Positions 42,663-52,281 of a stretch of DNA of 64,000 nucleotides are shown here, in pieces. Each line of letters starts with the position of its first letter. Within the stretch, counting starts at the first letter, position 1. Both the position numbers and the translations under genes were made by a program. The notes below the pieces were generated by a model, which was not told where the DNA came from, did not search any database, and saw only the letters and a list, made by a program, of their open reading frames with translations. The DNA comes from Cedecea neteri NBRC 105707 = ATCC 33855 (lineage in GTDB: Bacteria; Pseudomonadota; Gammaproteobacteria; Enterobacterales; Enterobacteriaceae). The DNA lies in contig NZ_BCTL01000014.1 in assembly GCF_001571265.1 (NCBI RefSeq), positions 1 through 64,000 on the forward strand, read 5' to 3'.

Positions 42663-42820
42663 GACCCTCACCCCGGCCCTCTCTCTGGAAGGGAGAGGGG
42701 GGAAACCGAATTATTCCCTCTCCCCTGCACTCTCTGGAAGGGAGAGGAGAAAGCCAGATTCAGTATTCTTTGTCTGTTAATCCCCTCTCCCCTTTGGGGA
42801 GAGGGTTAGGGTGAGGGGGT
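42663..42820. repeat. imperfect palindromic repeat element between cysI and cysH
   Basis: The ends carry inverted repeats: CCCTCACCCCGGCCCTCTC at 42665-42683 and its near-complement at 42799-42817 (16 of 19 match). Between them are further GGGAGAGG/CCTCTCCC hairpins (about 42678-42700, 42715-42750 and 42782-42805). This CCCTCACCC...CCCTCTCCC motif looks like a dispersed enterobacterial repeat. It sits inside the cysJIH operon. Confidence 0.75.
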
Positions 42821-42825
42821 AAAAA

Positions 42826-44538
42826 CTAGTCCCACAAATCCCTGGCCGGGTCGAGCACCGGGCGAATAATCCCGGCGCGCACGGTGAAATCGCCAAAGCC
42901 TTCATCGGCCTCACGCTCATTCGCCCAGCGCCCCACCAGCTCGTCAATCGAGCTGAGGATTTCCGGCTCGGTGATGTTTTCACGATACATGCGGGGAATA
43001 CGCGTCCCGATACGGTTGCCGCCAATGTGCAGGTTATAGCGCCCAGGCGCTTTCCCCACGAGGCCAATTTCGGCCAGCATCGCGCGGCCACAGCCGTTCG
43101 GGCAGCCGGTGACACGCATCACAATGTGCTCATCCGGCACCTTGTGTTTATCCATCACCTGCTCAACTTTGGTAACAAACTCAGGCAGGAAGCGTTCGGC
43201 CTCCGCCATCGCCAGCGGGCAGGTAGGGAAAGACACGCAGGCCATCGAGTTCTCGCGCTGCGGGGTGACCGCGTTCATCAGCCCGTGCTCGGTAGCCAGT
43301 TTCTCAATTTTAGCCTTTTCGCTTTCCGGCACGCCGGCGACGATCAGGTTCTGGTTTGCCGTCAGGCGGAAATCGCCTTTATGGATCCGGGCTATCTCCA
43401 GCAGGCCTGTTTTTAGCGGGCGATCCGGGTAATCCAGAATACGGCCGTTTTCGATAAACAGCGTCAGGTGCCATTTGTCGTCGATGCCCTTCACCCAGCC
43501 GATACGGTCGCCACGGCCGGTGAATTCGTACGCGCGGGTCGGCTCAAACTTGATGCCGGCACGGCGCTCAACTTCCGCCTTAAACACGTCCACGCCGACG
43601 CGCTCAAGGGTATATTTGGTTTTAGCGTTTTTACGGTCGGTACGGTTCCCCCAGTCGCGCTGGGTCGTCACCACCGCTTCCGCTACCGCCAGAGTATGCT
43701 CCAACGGAATGTAGCCGAATTCGCTTGCCGTGCGGGCATAGGTATTTTTATTCCCGTGCTCGATGGACAGGCCACCGCCGACCAGCAGGTTAAAGCCAAC
43801 CAGCTTGCCGTTTTCCGCAATCGCGATGAAGTTCATGTCATTGGCGTGCAGATCCACATCGTTCTGCGGCGGGATCACCACCGTGGTTTTAAACTTACGC
43901 GGCAGGTAGGTCGGCCCCAGAATTGGCTCTTCGTCCGTGGTGGCGACTTTTTCTTTATCCCACCAAATCTCGGCGTAGGCACGAGTGCGCGGCAGCAGGT
44001 GCTCGGAAAGCTTTTTCGCCCATTCGTAGGCTTCCTGATGCAGCTCAGACTCCACCGGGTTAGAGGTACACAGCACGTTGCGGTTCACGTCGTTAGCGGT
44101 CGCCAGCGCGTCCAGGCCGACCTCGTGCAGCATTTCATGCGCGGGTTTGACGTTCTTCTTCAGAATGCCGTGGAACTGGAACGTCTGGCGGTTGGTCAGG
44201 CGAATGCTGCCGTAGATAGTCTTATCTTCAGCAAACTTATCAATGGCCTGCCACTGCTGGGTGGTGATGATCCCGCCCGGCAGACGGCAGCGGAGCATCA
44301 TCGCGTGGCGCGGTTCCAGCTTCTGCTCAGCACGCTCGGCGCGAATATCGCGGTCATCCTGCTGATACATGCCGTGAAAGCGGATCAGCAGGAAGTTGTC
44401 GCCGTTGAAGCCGCCGGTCAGGCCATCCTGCAGATCTTCTTTAATGGTGCCGCGCAGGAAATCGCTGTCGCGTTTCAGTCGTTCGGCGTCGACCAGTTTG
44501 CCTTCGACCACCAGAGGGCCAGGGTGTTTTTCGCTCAT
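42826..44538 (-). CDS. cysI: sulfite reductase hemoprotein beta subunit
   Basis: Siroheme/[4Fe-4S] subunit that reduces sulfite to sulfide with CysJ. 570 residues, the E. coli length. Cluster ligands are in [10 protein letters not shown] near residue 434 and TGCPNGCGR near 479. It overlaps cysJ by one base. Confidence 0.98.
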   Translation of the reverse strand: MSEKHPGPLVVEGKLVDAERLKRDSDFLRGTIKEDLQDGLTGGFNGDNFLLIRFHGMYQQDDRDIRAERAEQKLEPRHAMMLRCRLPGGIITTQQWQAIDKFAEDKTIYGSIRLTNRQTFQFHGILKKNVKPAHEMLHEVGLDALATANDVNRNVLCTSNPVESELHQEAYEWAKKLSEHLLPRTRAYAEIWWDKEKVATTDEEPILGPTYLPRKFKTTVVIPPQNDVDLHANDMNFIAIAENGKLVGFNLLVGGGLSIEHGNKNTYARTASEFGYIPLEHTLAVAEAVVTTQRDWGNRTDRKNAKTKYTLERVGVDVFKAEVERRAGIKFEPTRAYEFTGRGDRIGWVKGIDDKWHLTLFIENGRILDYPDRPLKTGLLEIARIHKGDFRLTANQNLIVAGVPESEKAKIEKLATEHGLMNAVTPQRENSMACVSFPTCPLAMAEAERFLPEFVTKVEQVMDKHKVPDEHIVMRVTGCPNGCGRAMLAEIGLVGKAPGRYNLHIGGNRIGTRIPRMYRENITEPEILSSIDELVGRWANEREADEGFGDFTVRAGIIRPVLDPARDLWD

Positions 44539-46343
44539 TAGTAGACATCTCGCTGATAACGGCGCTCAACGCGCAGCTCACTTAAAAATTCATCTGCCGC
44601 TTCGGTGTCCATGCCACCGTGGACGGCAACCACTTCCAGTAACGCCTGTTCAACGTCTTTCGCCATACGGTTGGCGTCACCGCAGACGTAAATGTGGGCA
44701 CCTTCTTGAATCCAGCGCCACAGTTCCGCGCCTTTCTCGCGCAGTTTGTCTTGTACGTATATTTTATGCTGCTGGTCGCGGGACCAGGCTAAATCGATGT
44801 TCGTCAGCAGGCCGTCTTTGACGTAGCGCTGCCATTCCACCTGGTACAGGAAATCTTCGGTGAAGTGTGGGTTGCCGAAGAACAACCAGTTTTTGCCACC
44901 TGCGCCGTCGTTGTCGCGCTGCTGAATAAAGGCGCGGAACGGGGCAATACCGGTGCCGGGGCCAATCATAATGACCGGAGTTTCCGGGTTTGCCGGTAAG
45001 CGGAAGTTATCGTTGTGTTCAATGAACACGCGCACTTCGCCATCTTCTTCAAGGCGATCGGCCAGGAAGCCGGAAGCCCCGCCCGTGCGGGCACGACCTT
45101 CGATGTCATAGCGCACCGCGCCCACTGTAATGTGGACTTCGGTTTCAGCTTCCGCCTGCGAAGAGGCAATAGAGTAAAGACGCGGCGTTAACGGGCGCAA
45201 TAGGCCAACCAGCTGTTCAGCCGTCAGCTCCGCCGGGGCGTAGCGAGCCATATCCACAATCGGCGTAGTCTGCGCGTAATGCTGTAATTTTGCTTTATCG
45301 CCCACCAGCTCGAGCAGCGCCGTGTTGCGGGTCAGCTGGGCGTAGTTTTCGACGATATTGCCGGTGTTCACAGTCAGTTCAAAGTGCCACTGCAGGGCTT
45401 CGCTCAGCGGCAGCGTTTTGCCGTCAACGGTGACGCTTTCATCACCTTTCAGCCACAGCAAATCCGTCAGCTCTTTCACCAGCGCCGGATCGTTCTGATA
45501 CCAGACGCCAAGCGCATCGCCCGGCCGATAGCGCAGGCCAGAATCGCCAAGATCGATTTCGATGTGGCGCACGTCTTTATCGGAATCGCGGCCGGTAATC
45601 TTCTGGTTAACCGCGAGCGTGGCGGTTAACGGTGATTCTTTGCTGTAAGGGCTGGTGAAGATTTCGTTGCTCACGCCCGTAGCCGTCGCGGTAGCCTGAG
45701 CTGGGGTTTCCGTCGGCACGCGAGATTTCAGCAGCTCGACAATCTTGCCGCGCCATTCCTGCGCCGCAGGCTGATACTCTACGTCGGTATCGACGCGATC
45801 CAGCAGACGCTCACCGCCTAATTCTGCCAGCTTGCTGTCGAAGTCTTTGCCGGACTGGCAGAAGAATTCATACGAGCTGTCGCCAAGGCCAAAGACCGCA
45901 AACGCGGTACCGTCAAGCTTTGGAGCCTTCTTCGAAAACAGGAATTTGTGCAGGGCCACGGCCTCTTCAGGCGGCTCCCCTTCCCCTTGCGTGGAGCTGA
46001 CGACAATCAGCAGCTTTTCCTGGGCAATTTGTTTGAATTTATAGTCGCCCGCATTCACCAGGTTAACGTTCAGCTTTGCCGCCAGCAGGTCGTCACGCAG
46101 CTGCTCGCTCACGCGGCGCGCGTTGCCGGTCTGCGAAGCGGAAATCAGCGTGATAACCGGCACTTCTGCCGCAGGGGCCGGAGCCGCCGCGACAGCGCCA
46201 GGCTGCTGGTTAATCATTCCCCAGAAATAGCCGGACAGCCAGGCCAACTGAGTGGTTGAAAAATCAGTGGTCGCCGCCTGAAGGCGTGCCAGCTGGTCCG
46301 GCGTTAGCGGCAGCAAAGCGCTCGGTGGAACCTGAGAAGTCAT
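44538..46343 (-). CDS. cysJ: sulfite reductase flavoprotein alpha subunit
   Basis: Passes electrons from NADPH through FAD and FMN to CysI. 601 residues. The flavodoxin domain at about 64-210 has [15 protein letters not shown], and the FAD/NADPH domain shows RLYSIASSQ and [13 protein letters not shown], ending RRYQRDVY. First gene of cysJIH, divergent from queD across about 300 bases. Confidence 0.98.
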   Translation of the reverse strand: MTSQVPPSALLPLTPDQLARLQAATTDFSTTQLAWLSGYFWGMINQQPGAVAAAPAPAAEVPVITLISASQTGNARRVSEQLRDDLLAAKLNVNLVNAGDYKFKQIAQEKLLIVVSSTQGEGEPPEEAVALHKFLFSKKAPKLDGTAFAVFGLGDSSYEFFCQSGKDFDSKLAELGGERLLDRVDTDVEYQPAAQEWRGKIVELLKSRVPTETPAQATATATGVSNEIFTSPYSKESPLTATLAVNQKITGRDSDKDVRHIEIDLGDSGLRYRPGDALGVWYQNDPALVKELTDLLWLKGDESVTVDGKTLPLSEALQWHFELTVNTGNIVENYAQLTRNTALLELVGDKAKLQHYAQTTPIVDMARYAPAELTAEQLVGLLRPLTPRLYSIASSQAEAETEVHITVGAVRYDIEGRARTGGASGFLADRLEEDGEVRVFIEHNDNFRLPANPETPVIMIGPGTGIAPFRAFIQQRDNDGAGGKNWLFFGNPHFTEDFLYQVEWQRYVKDGLLTNIDLAWSRDQQHKIYVQDKLREKGAELWRWIQEGAHIYVCGDANRMAKDVEQALLEVVAVHGGMDTEAADEFLSELRVERRYQRDVY

Positions 46344-46646
46344 ATGTATTTAGCTTCCAGTAGCAAAGGGCAAAAAAAGGGCTTACAGACTGTAATGAGT
46401 CAAGGTTAACCAGCAGGTTATCAACAATTAAAGAAGGGATGGAAATAATAAATAACTAAAACGACTAATCGTTTTTTCAGGTAAATCATAGTGTTAAAAG
46501 TGATTACCTAACCCACTGATGAGTAAATGATTTTCTCTCATTCACCATTACTTACAGCGTTCTGCCGGGCAATGCGCCGTTTAGTTAATGCGAAAAATAG
46601 TCCATTCCGCTATCATGCGGCGGTTTTTTGAATTCCAGAGAGTCGA
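46344..46646. other. cysJ/queD divergent control region
   Basis: 303 bases without a gene. They must contain the CysB-dependent cysJ promoter and the queD promoter. The sequence is AT-rich and I could not assign sites with confidence. Confidence 0.4.
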
Positions 46647-47012
46647 ATGATGTCCACCACCCTGTTTAAAGATTTTACCTTCGAAGCCGCCCACCGCCTG
46701 CCGCACGTCCCGGAAGGCCACAAATGCGGCCGCCTGCACGGCCATTCCTTTATGGTGCGGCTGGAAATTACCGGCGAGGTAGATCCGTATACCGGCTGGA
46801 TCATGGACTTTTCCGAGCTGAAAGCAGCGTTTAAGCCGACTTACGATCGCCTCGATCACTATTATCTGAACGATATCCCAGGGCTGGAAAACCCCACCAG
46901 CGAAGTGCTGGCGAAATGGATTTGGGATCAGATGAAGCCTGTCGTGCCGCTACTGAGCGCGGTGATGATCAAAGAAACCTGCACCGCAGGCTGCGTTTAT
47001 CGCGGCGAATAA
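46647..47012 (+). CDS. queD: 6-carboxy-5,6,7,8-tetrahydropterin synthase
   Basis: Second step of queuosine precursor synthesis. 121 residues. The zinc ligands and catalytic Cys are in [24 protein letters not shown] (H, C, H, H; shown only by residues 11-34), and the Glu in IKETCTAG is conserved. Two adjacent ATGs begin the frame and the first is used by analogy. QueE, the next enzyme, is at 57789-58460. Confidence 0.97.
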   Translation: MMSTTLFKDFTFEAAHRLPHVPEGHKCGRLHGHSFMVRLEITGEVDPYTGWIMDFSELKAAFKPTYDRLDHYYLNDIPGLENPTSEVLAKWIWDQMKPVVPLLSAVMIKETCTAGCVYRGE

Positions 47013-47020
47013 GAATGAAA

Positions 47021-47048
47021 AAAAGTCCGGAAATCACCCCGGACTTTT
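47021..47048 (+). terminator. terminator after queD
   Basis: A 10-bp perfect stem AAAAGTCCGG/CCGGACTTTT with an 8-nt loop begins 8 bases after the queD stop. Confidence 0.9.
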
Positions 47049-47125
47049 CCCGTCTGCGCTCCTCATCAAGCTAATTTTCTTCCCGCTTTGGTAAGCTACT
47101 CTGTCGCAACTAAAAGGTGCACGGG

Positions 47126-48400
47126 ATGGCCACTACAGATTTCGATATTATCGTCGTTGGCGCAGGGATCGCAGGCTCCTGCTGCGCGGTAGAGTGCGCG
47201 CGCGTCGGGCTAAATGTTCTGCTTGTTGAGCGGGCAAATCAGCCCGGAGGCAAAAATCTGTCGGGCGGCAGGCTTTACACCGCCGCGTTTGATGCTCTCT
47301 TTCCTGACTTTTCTCGCTCTGCCCCGCTCGAGCGCTGTATCACCCATGAAAAGCTCTCCGCGCTGACGGCAGAAACGTCAACGACGTTGAGTTTCCAGCA
47401 CCCTTCGGCGGCGTCATACAGCGTGCTGCGGGCCCGGTTGGATCCGTGGCTATTCCTGCAGGCTGAACAAGCTGGCGCCCAGTGCCTGACGGCGACTCAG
47501 GTTGATAGCCTGCATGTTGAAAACGGCGTGGTTAGCGGCGTAGTGATTGATGGAGAAGTGCTGAGCGCCAAAGCCGTCGTTATCGCCGAAGGTGCCAATA
47601 CCTTACTGGCTGAGCAAAACAAGCTATTGAACAAATTACCCGAGCACGACGTTGCCGTTGGCGTTAAGGAAGTGCTTGCGCTGCCGAAAGAAGATCTCGA
47701 AAACCGTTTTGCCCTCGAAGGGAACGAAGGCGCGGCCTGGCTGTTCATCGGTGGCGTCTGCGGCGAGCAGCCCGCAGGTGGTTTTCTCTATACCAATAAC
47801 GATACGCTTTCTGTCGGCATTGTTTGTCCGCTCTCTTCGCTCCGGGCTTCCTCCGCAGCGCTTCCTGACTTGCTGGAAAACTTCAAACAGCACCCAACGC
47901 TGCGCCCGCTTTTACGCCGCGCCGAGCTGGTGGAATACGGCGCCCATCTCATTCCTGAATGTGGCCTGAACGGGCTCCCCGAACGCCTGGCCGGCCCCGG
48001 CTATTTGCTGGTGGGCGATAGCGCCCGTTTCTGTATCAATACCGGCTTCACCGTGCGCGGCATGGATTTGGCTGCGCTTTCGGCAAAAGCTGCGGCACAA
48101 ACGCTGATTCAAGCGCTGCAGGAAAATGAAAGTGTCGATCTTCATCAGGCATACCGCCGACAGCTGGAGCGCACTTCTCTGTGGGCGGTAATGGACCGCT
48201 ACCGCAAAATGCCCGATTTTTTACAAACGCCGGGGCTGTTTCAGGACTATCCGCACCTGCTGGCCGAGCTGCAGCGTGATATCTTTGATCCCCAAAGTTC
48301 ACCGCCGCCACGGCTCGGCAGCCTGCTGTGGAAGCACGCCCGCAGGGCTGGTATCTCAAGGCTGGTGAAAGACATTGTTCGCGGAGGGCGCAGCCTGTGA
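47126..48400 (+). CDS. ygcN: ETF:ubiquinone oxidoreductase-like flavoprotein YgcN
   Basis: FAD-dependent oxidoreductase of the FixC family that would pass electrons from an electron-transfer flavoprotein to quinone. 424 residues from the ATG at 47126, with AAAGG upstream; a GTG three codons earlier is possible. The FAD motif VVGAGIAGSCCA is near residue 9, the family motif PGGKNLSGGRLY near 43, and GDSARFCINTGFTVRGMD near 299. Its stop overlaps the ygcO start as GTGA. Probable partners are YgcO, YgcQ and YgcR. Confidence 0.93.
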   Translation: MATTDFDIIVVGAGIAGSCCAVECARVGLNVLLVERANQPGGKNLSGGRLYTAAFDALFPDFSRSAPLERCITHEKLSALTAETSTTLSFQHPSAASYSVLRARLDPWLFLQAEQAGAQCLTATQVDSLHVENGVVSGVVIDGEVLSAKAVVIAEGANTLLAEQNKLLNKLPEHDVAVGVKEVLALPKEDLENRFALEGNEGAAWLFIGGVCGEQPAGGFLYTNNDTLSVGIVCPLSSLRASSAALPDLLENFKQHPTLRPLLRRAELVEYGAHLIPECGLNGLPERLAGPGYLLVGDSARFCINTGFTVRGMDLAALSAKAAAQTLIQALQENESVDLHQAYRRQLERTSLWAVMDRYRKMPDFLQTPGLFQDYPHLLAELQRDIFDPQSSPPPRLGSLLWKHARRAGISRLVKDIVRGGRSL

Positions 48401-48669
48401 ATCTGCATGAGAAACTGGCCAAAAATGCCTGGCAACCCGCAGAGAAACCGCACATTGTTCCTGCGGATAGTCCCGACAGAGAAAGCCTTGCCCTGCTGGT
48501 ACGCGCCTGCCCCGCCGGGTTATACCGCCAGAAAGAAGACGGCAGCCTGCACATTGATATCACCGGCTGCCTGGAATGCGGCACCTGCCGCCTGCTGTGC
48601 GATGAACAAACCCTCAGCCGCTGGCGTTATCCGCCCGCCGGCTGCGGCATCCAATTACGCTTTGGTTAA
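48397..48669 (+). CDS. ygcO: ferredoxin-like protein YgcO
   Basis: A 90-residue FixX-type iron-sulfur protein starting at a GTG (48397) that overlaps the ygcN stop. The cysteines in RACPAGLY and CLECGTCRLLC would bind one [4Fe-4S] cluster. The longer frame from 48328 lies inside ygcN and is not used. It should act as the cluster-bearing part of the ETF:quinone oxidoreductase with YgcN. Confidence 0.92.
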   Translation: MNLHEKLAKNAWQPAEKPHIVPADSPDRESLALLVRACPAGLYRQKEDGSLHIDITGCLECGTCRLLCDEQTLSRWRYPPAGCGIQLRFG

Positions 48670-48682
48670 TGGAGTTCAAGCT

Positions 48683-49258
48683 GTGTCCCTGATGTCCCTA
48701 CTCAAGCAACACCCGCTGATTGCAGCGGTAAAAGATAACCAGAGCCTGCAGCTGGCGCTGGAGTCCGACTGCCAGGTCATTTCCGTGCTGTACGGCAATA
48801 TCTGCACGATTACCGGCATCGTGCAGCAAATTAAGAAGGCCAATAAGTATGCGCTGGTGCACGTCGATTTACTGGAAGGGACGTCTAATAAAGAGATTGT
48901 GATTAACTTCCTGAAGCTGGTGACCCAGGCCGACGGTGTGATCAGCACCAAGGCGCCGATGGTGAAGGCGGCCAGGGCGCAGGGTTTCTTTGCCATTCAC
49001 CGGCTGTTTATCGTCGACTCCATCTCTTATCACAACATCGATAAACAGGTGGCCCAGTCAAACCCGGACTGCATCGAAATCCTGCCGGGCTGTATGCCGA
49101 AAGTGATGAAATGGGTCACTGAAAAAATCGATCTGCCGGTGATTGCCGGTGGCCTGGTGTGCGACGCGGAGGATGCCAACAACGCGCTCAGCGCCGGAGC
49201 ATTGGCTATCTCCACCACCAATACCGGCGTCTGGCAGTTGGCTAAATATCTTCCCTGA
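48683..49258 (+). CDS. ygcP: GlpP-family antiterminator YgcP
   Basis: 191 residues from a GTG at 48683 with GGAG nine bases upstream; an ATG three codons later lacks spacing. It belongs to the family of Bacillus GlpP, the glycerol-3-phosphate-responsive protein that binds leader mRNA and prevents termination. It has the TIM-barrel phosphate-binding character of that family (HVDLLEGTSNKE, STKAPMVKAARAQG, EILPGCMPKV, IAGGLVCDAED, STTNTGVW). The two leader terminators at 54619-54683 and 54842-54906 are its likely targets. It is convergent with ygcQ and overlaps it by 17 bases. Confidence 0.93.
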   Translation: MSLMSLLKQHPLIAAVKDNQSLQLALESDCQVISVLYGNICTITGIVQQIKKANKYALVHVDLLEGTSNKEIVINFLKLVTQADGVISTKAPMVKAARAQGFFAIHRLFIVDSISYHNIDKQVAQSNPDCIEILPGCMPKVMKWVTEKIDLPVIAGGLVCDAEDANNALSAGALAISTTNTGVWQLAKYLP

Positions 49259-50108
49259 CGCAGTTTTGCAGCTCGGTGAGCACCGGCAGCAAATCATCTA
49301 CGATCCCTACATCAGCATGGCGGAAAATCGCCGCCTGCGGATCGTTATTGATGGCAACAATGAACCGGCTGTGGGCAATGCCGCTGATAAAAGCTGGTGC
49401 CCCGGAAATACCCGCCGCAATACAAACGTCGGCGGCAACCTGGGTGCCGGACATCCCCAACAGCTTGTCCATACTGCACCAGGCGTGCATCACCGCTTCG
49501 CGACTGGCGCCGGTTTCCATTCCCAACCCACAGGCAATATCTTCCACCTGCGTCATGACCTGCGGGCTGCCAACTCCCCGCCCCACCGCCAGCACAAGCC
49601 TGGCCTCAGCCAGGCCAGATTCGGCTTCATCGGCAATTGCCGCAGACTCAACCAGCCAGCCAGGTTTCTGTGCTGCCACGGGAATCTGTACATACTCCAT
49701 TTCTGGCTGCCAGGTTTTGGCTCCTGGCGAGGCGGCTACGCTCAGGCACCAAGGTTTATTGTGCAGCCGGAGAGTGGCTACCAGCGCGCCGCCGTAGGCA
49801 TTTTTGCGCACCATCGGCTGGGTAAAATCCGCTTCGCTAACCGCCCCCCAGGCCTCCCCTTCCAGGCGGTGCGCCAGCCGGGTTGCAAGCTCCGCGCCCT
49901 GCCAACCAGAAGGGAATAACAGCATATCTACCGGAGCGCTGGCAAAGTGGGTATGCAAACCATCCAGCAGCGGCTCGCAGTATTCGTGCTCCGGCAGCAG
50001 CCAGGCTTCGAAATGTTCCTGGGCCATTCCACTGCGAGAAATGAAATGCCCTACCTCATTGAGCACCGACATTTTCCGGGCTTCAGGCAGAATCACGGCA
50101 ATTTTCAT
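49242..50108 (-). CDS. ygcQ: electron transfer flavoprotein alpha subunit-like YgcQ
   Basis: A 288-residue FixB/EtfA-type protein with the C-terminal FAD-binding domain (LVLAVGRGVGSPQ near residue 173, CIAAGISGAPAFISGIAHSRFIVAINNDPQAAIF near 227, shown by pieces) and the final VGIVDDLLPVL. It pairs with YgcR. It overlaps ygcR by 4 bases and is the last gene of ygcWUSRQ. Confidence 0.92.
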   Translation of the reverse strand: MKIAVILPEARKMSVLNEVGHFISRSGMAQEHFEAWLLPEHEYCEPLLDGLHTHFASAPVDMLLFPSGWQGAELATRLAHRLEGEAWGAVSEADFTQPMVRKNAYGGALVATLRLHNKPWCLSVAASPGAKTWQPEMEYVQIPVAAQKPGWLVESAAIADEAESGLAEARLVLAVGRGVGSPQVMTQVEDIACGLGMETGASREAVMHAWCSMDKLLGMSGTQVAADVCIAAGISGAPAFISGIAHSRFIVAINNDPQAAIFRHADVGIVDDLLPVLTELQNCVREDI

Positions 50109-50884
50109 GATTTCATCCTTTTGCGTAGCCAGTCACGGTAAAGGTTACGAGCCTTTTCGCGCACGTCGCTTCCCTGAATAATTAAGCCACCGCGCTGCCG
50201 CTGAGGGTGCTCCAGCCCCACTAGCGGAGATACAGCGGCCTCAACGCCCAGAGCTTTCACTGGCAAAACTTCAACATCCGAGGCCTTTACCGCCAGCTTT
50301 TGCCGCAGGCCCGGCGTTCTCAGGCAATAATCTCCCCGGCTTTCAATCATCAATACCGCAGGCAACCGCACGGTAAGGCGGCGTTTTCCGGTAGCACATC
50401 GCTGTTTTAGCTCAACCTGCTGCAGCGCCTGATTCACCGAAAAATCATAAACCTGGCTGAAACACGGCCAGCCCAGCTGTTCAGCAAGATAGAACCCCGT
50501 CTGCCCGCTATTACCTTCGGCACTTCGCGAACCGATGACCATTAACGAGTGAGGATGTTGCTGCTGCCATGCCGCCAGCACAGCAGCCACCGTGGCAGGC
50601 GCAAAAGTCAGCTCGTCGTCCGGCTGTAATCGTATGACTCGCTGGAACCCCAGCGCCTTAAACTGGCGTAGAAAGCTGTCAGCACGTTCGTTACCAATAC
50701 TTACTGCGGTAAGATGCAGTCCCTCTGGCTGGCGCAGCAGCATCTCTGCCGCGGCCTGCTCATCTTCCCCCAGGCAAGGGCGCGTTATCGAAGTGTCCAG
50801 GCTGTCATGCCCGGCAGCCAGCCAGTCCTTCTCCGCCAGCATGGAGAGGTCTGGCTCGGCCTTAAAGGCTAACAGAATGTTCAT
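50105..50884 (-). CDS. ygcR: electron transfer flavoprotein beta subunit-like YgcR
   Basis: A 259-residue FixA/EtfB-type protein. It starts MNILLAFKAEPDLSML and has the ETF-beta fold with SAEGNSGQTGFYLAEQLG near residue 122 and LPAVLMIESRGDYCLRTPG near 177. It overlaps ygcS by 23 bases upstream. It forms the ETF heterodimer with YgcQ and probably accepts electrons from YgcU. Confidence 0.92.
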   Translation of the reverse strand: MNILLAFKAEPDLSMLAEKDWLAAGHDSLDTSITRPCLGEDEQAAAEMLLRQPEGLHLTAVSIGNERADSFLRQFKALGFQRVIRLQPDDELTFAPATVAAVLAAWQQQHPHSLMVIGSRSAEGNSGQTGFYLAEQLGWPCFSQVYDFSVNQALQQVELKQRCATGKRRLTVRLPAVLMIESRGDYCLRTPGLRQKLAVKASDVEVLPVKALGVEAAVSPLVGLEHPQRQRGGLIIQGSDVREKARNLYRDWLRKRMKS

Positions 50885-52217
50885 GATTCACTCCCGGCGA
50901 CTGTTCTTTATTCCCAGATGCGACAACAAGGCTCATGTTTCGTGTTTCCGGTGCCCAGAAAACTGAAACCAGCAGGCCCAACATCAGGACCGCGCTCAGC
51001 AGTAGCATGGTGTTCTGCACGCCGAAGGAGACCAGCGCCAACGGCAGCAGGCCGGTACTGATAGCCGAACCCAGTCGGCTCATCGACGTTGCAAATCCTA
51101 CGCCCAGCGATCGAATATCCGTCGGGAAGCTCTCCGCCGGCAGCACGCCGACCAGGTTGCTGACCGCCGAAATGGTCAGCGTAAAAATGAAGAACAGCAG
51201 CAGGATGATAGTACCGTGCTGTGCCGGCACCAGCGCCAGCGCGGTAAGGCTGAAGAACAGCACCAGAAAGCCGCCGATCAGGAAGCCGCGCCTTGAACAG
51301 CGGTGGGTCAGCACAAGGCCCGCAATCGCCCCTATCACCAACACCATATTCAGCAGCAGGCTGGCGGTCAGGCCATCCTGCATGCCCAGCAGCCCGGTAA
51401 TGGACGGCAGCCAGGTGTAAATCGCAAACCAGGGGATAACCAGGCAAACAAAGAACAGACTATTAAACGCGGTGCGCCGCCAGTACTGTTCGGAAAACAA
51501 CGTGCGGAGATGGCGGGAAGTCGGCACCGCAATTTCATCGCTGATAACAACATGTTCGCCGAAGCAGCGGCGCACAATCTGGTGAGCCTCGGACACTCGC
51601 CCCTGGCGCATCAGCCAGCGGGGTGATTCCGGAGTACCCCAGCGTAAGAAAGTGATTAACAGCGCGGGAAACGCCGCGGAAGCCAGCAGCCAGCGCCAGG
51701 CATCCGGCCCACTGTCCACCATTAAATGACCAATCAGGCTTGCCAGCACGTAGCCCAGCGTCCAGACCACGCTGAACGCGCCTAGCAGCAGGCCGCGATG
51801 TTTGCGAGGGGCAAATTCGGCCAGCATGGTATGGCCCACGGAATAGTCGCCGCCCAGCCCGATGCCAATCAGCACCCGCAGCACGATCAATTGTTCCACG
51901 TTGCTCACGAAAAACTGTAAAAAAGAGGCCAGCGTGATGAGCACAAAGCTGAAGTTAAAGATTTTCTGGCGGCCAATATGATCGGAGATCCAGCCCAGCA
52001 CCAGGCTGCCAAGAAACAGCCCAAACAGCGCCGAACCGCCTACCAATCCTTCCTGTAGCGGCGTCAGGCCCATTTGCGGCGTAATCATCACCAGCGCAAA
52101 GCCAATCACGCCCAACACGTAGCCGTCCGTCAGGTGAGCGCCGAAGGTCAGCCCGGCAATGCGTAAATGAAAGCGATTAAGCGGCAGGTCATCCATACGA
52201 ACCGGTTCGGCGTGCAT
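50862..52217 (-). CDS. ygcS: MFS transporter YgcS
   Basis: A 451-residue major facilitator of the sugar-porter type with 12 predicted helices. The start at 52217 (MHAEPVRMDDLPLNRF) matches the family; the longer frame to 52292 does not. Signatures are DHIGRQKIF after helix 2, GIGLGGDYSVGHT in helix 4, PRKHRG, and PAESFPTDIRSLGVG. It probably imports or exports the unknown substrate of the ygc pathway. Confidence 0.93.
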   Translation of the reverse strand: MHAEPVRMDDLPLNRFHLRIAGLTFGAHLTDGYVLGVIGFALVMITPQMGLTPLQEGLVGGSALFGLFLGSLVLGWISDHIGRQKIFNFSFVLITLASFLQFFVSNVEQLIVLRVLIGIGLGGDYSVGHTMLAEFAPRKHRGLLLGAFSVVWTLGYVLASLIGHLMVDSGPDAWRWLLASAAFPALLITFLRWGTPESPRWLMRQGRVSEAHQIVRRCFGEHVVISDEIAVPTSRHLRTLFSEQYWRRTAFNSLFFVCLVIPWFAIYTWLPSITGLLGMQDGLTASLLLNMVLVIGAIAGLVLTHRCSRRGFLIGGFLVLFFSLTALALVPAQHGTIILLLFFIFTLTISAVSNLVGVLPAESFPTDIRSLGVGFATSMSRLGSAISTGLLPLALVSFGVQNTMLLLSAVLMLGLLVSVFWAPETRNMSLVVASGNKEQSPGVNHEHSVSL

Positions 52218-52281
52218 ACTTTTTCCTTTGTCGACCCGTAAGTAAAGAAGCCGGCTCCAGAGAGCCGGCCTACCTGTACGG

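Noticed and set aside
43468-44541. 357-residue frame antisense to cysI
   Set aside because: Shadow frame of cysI.
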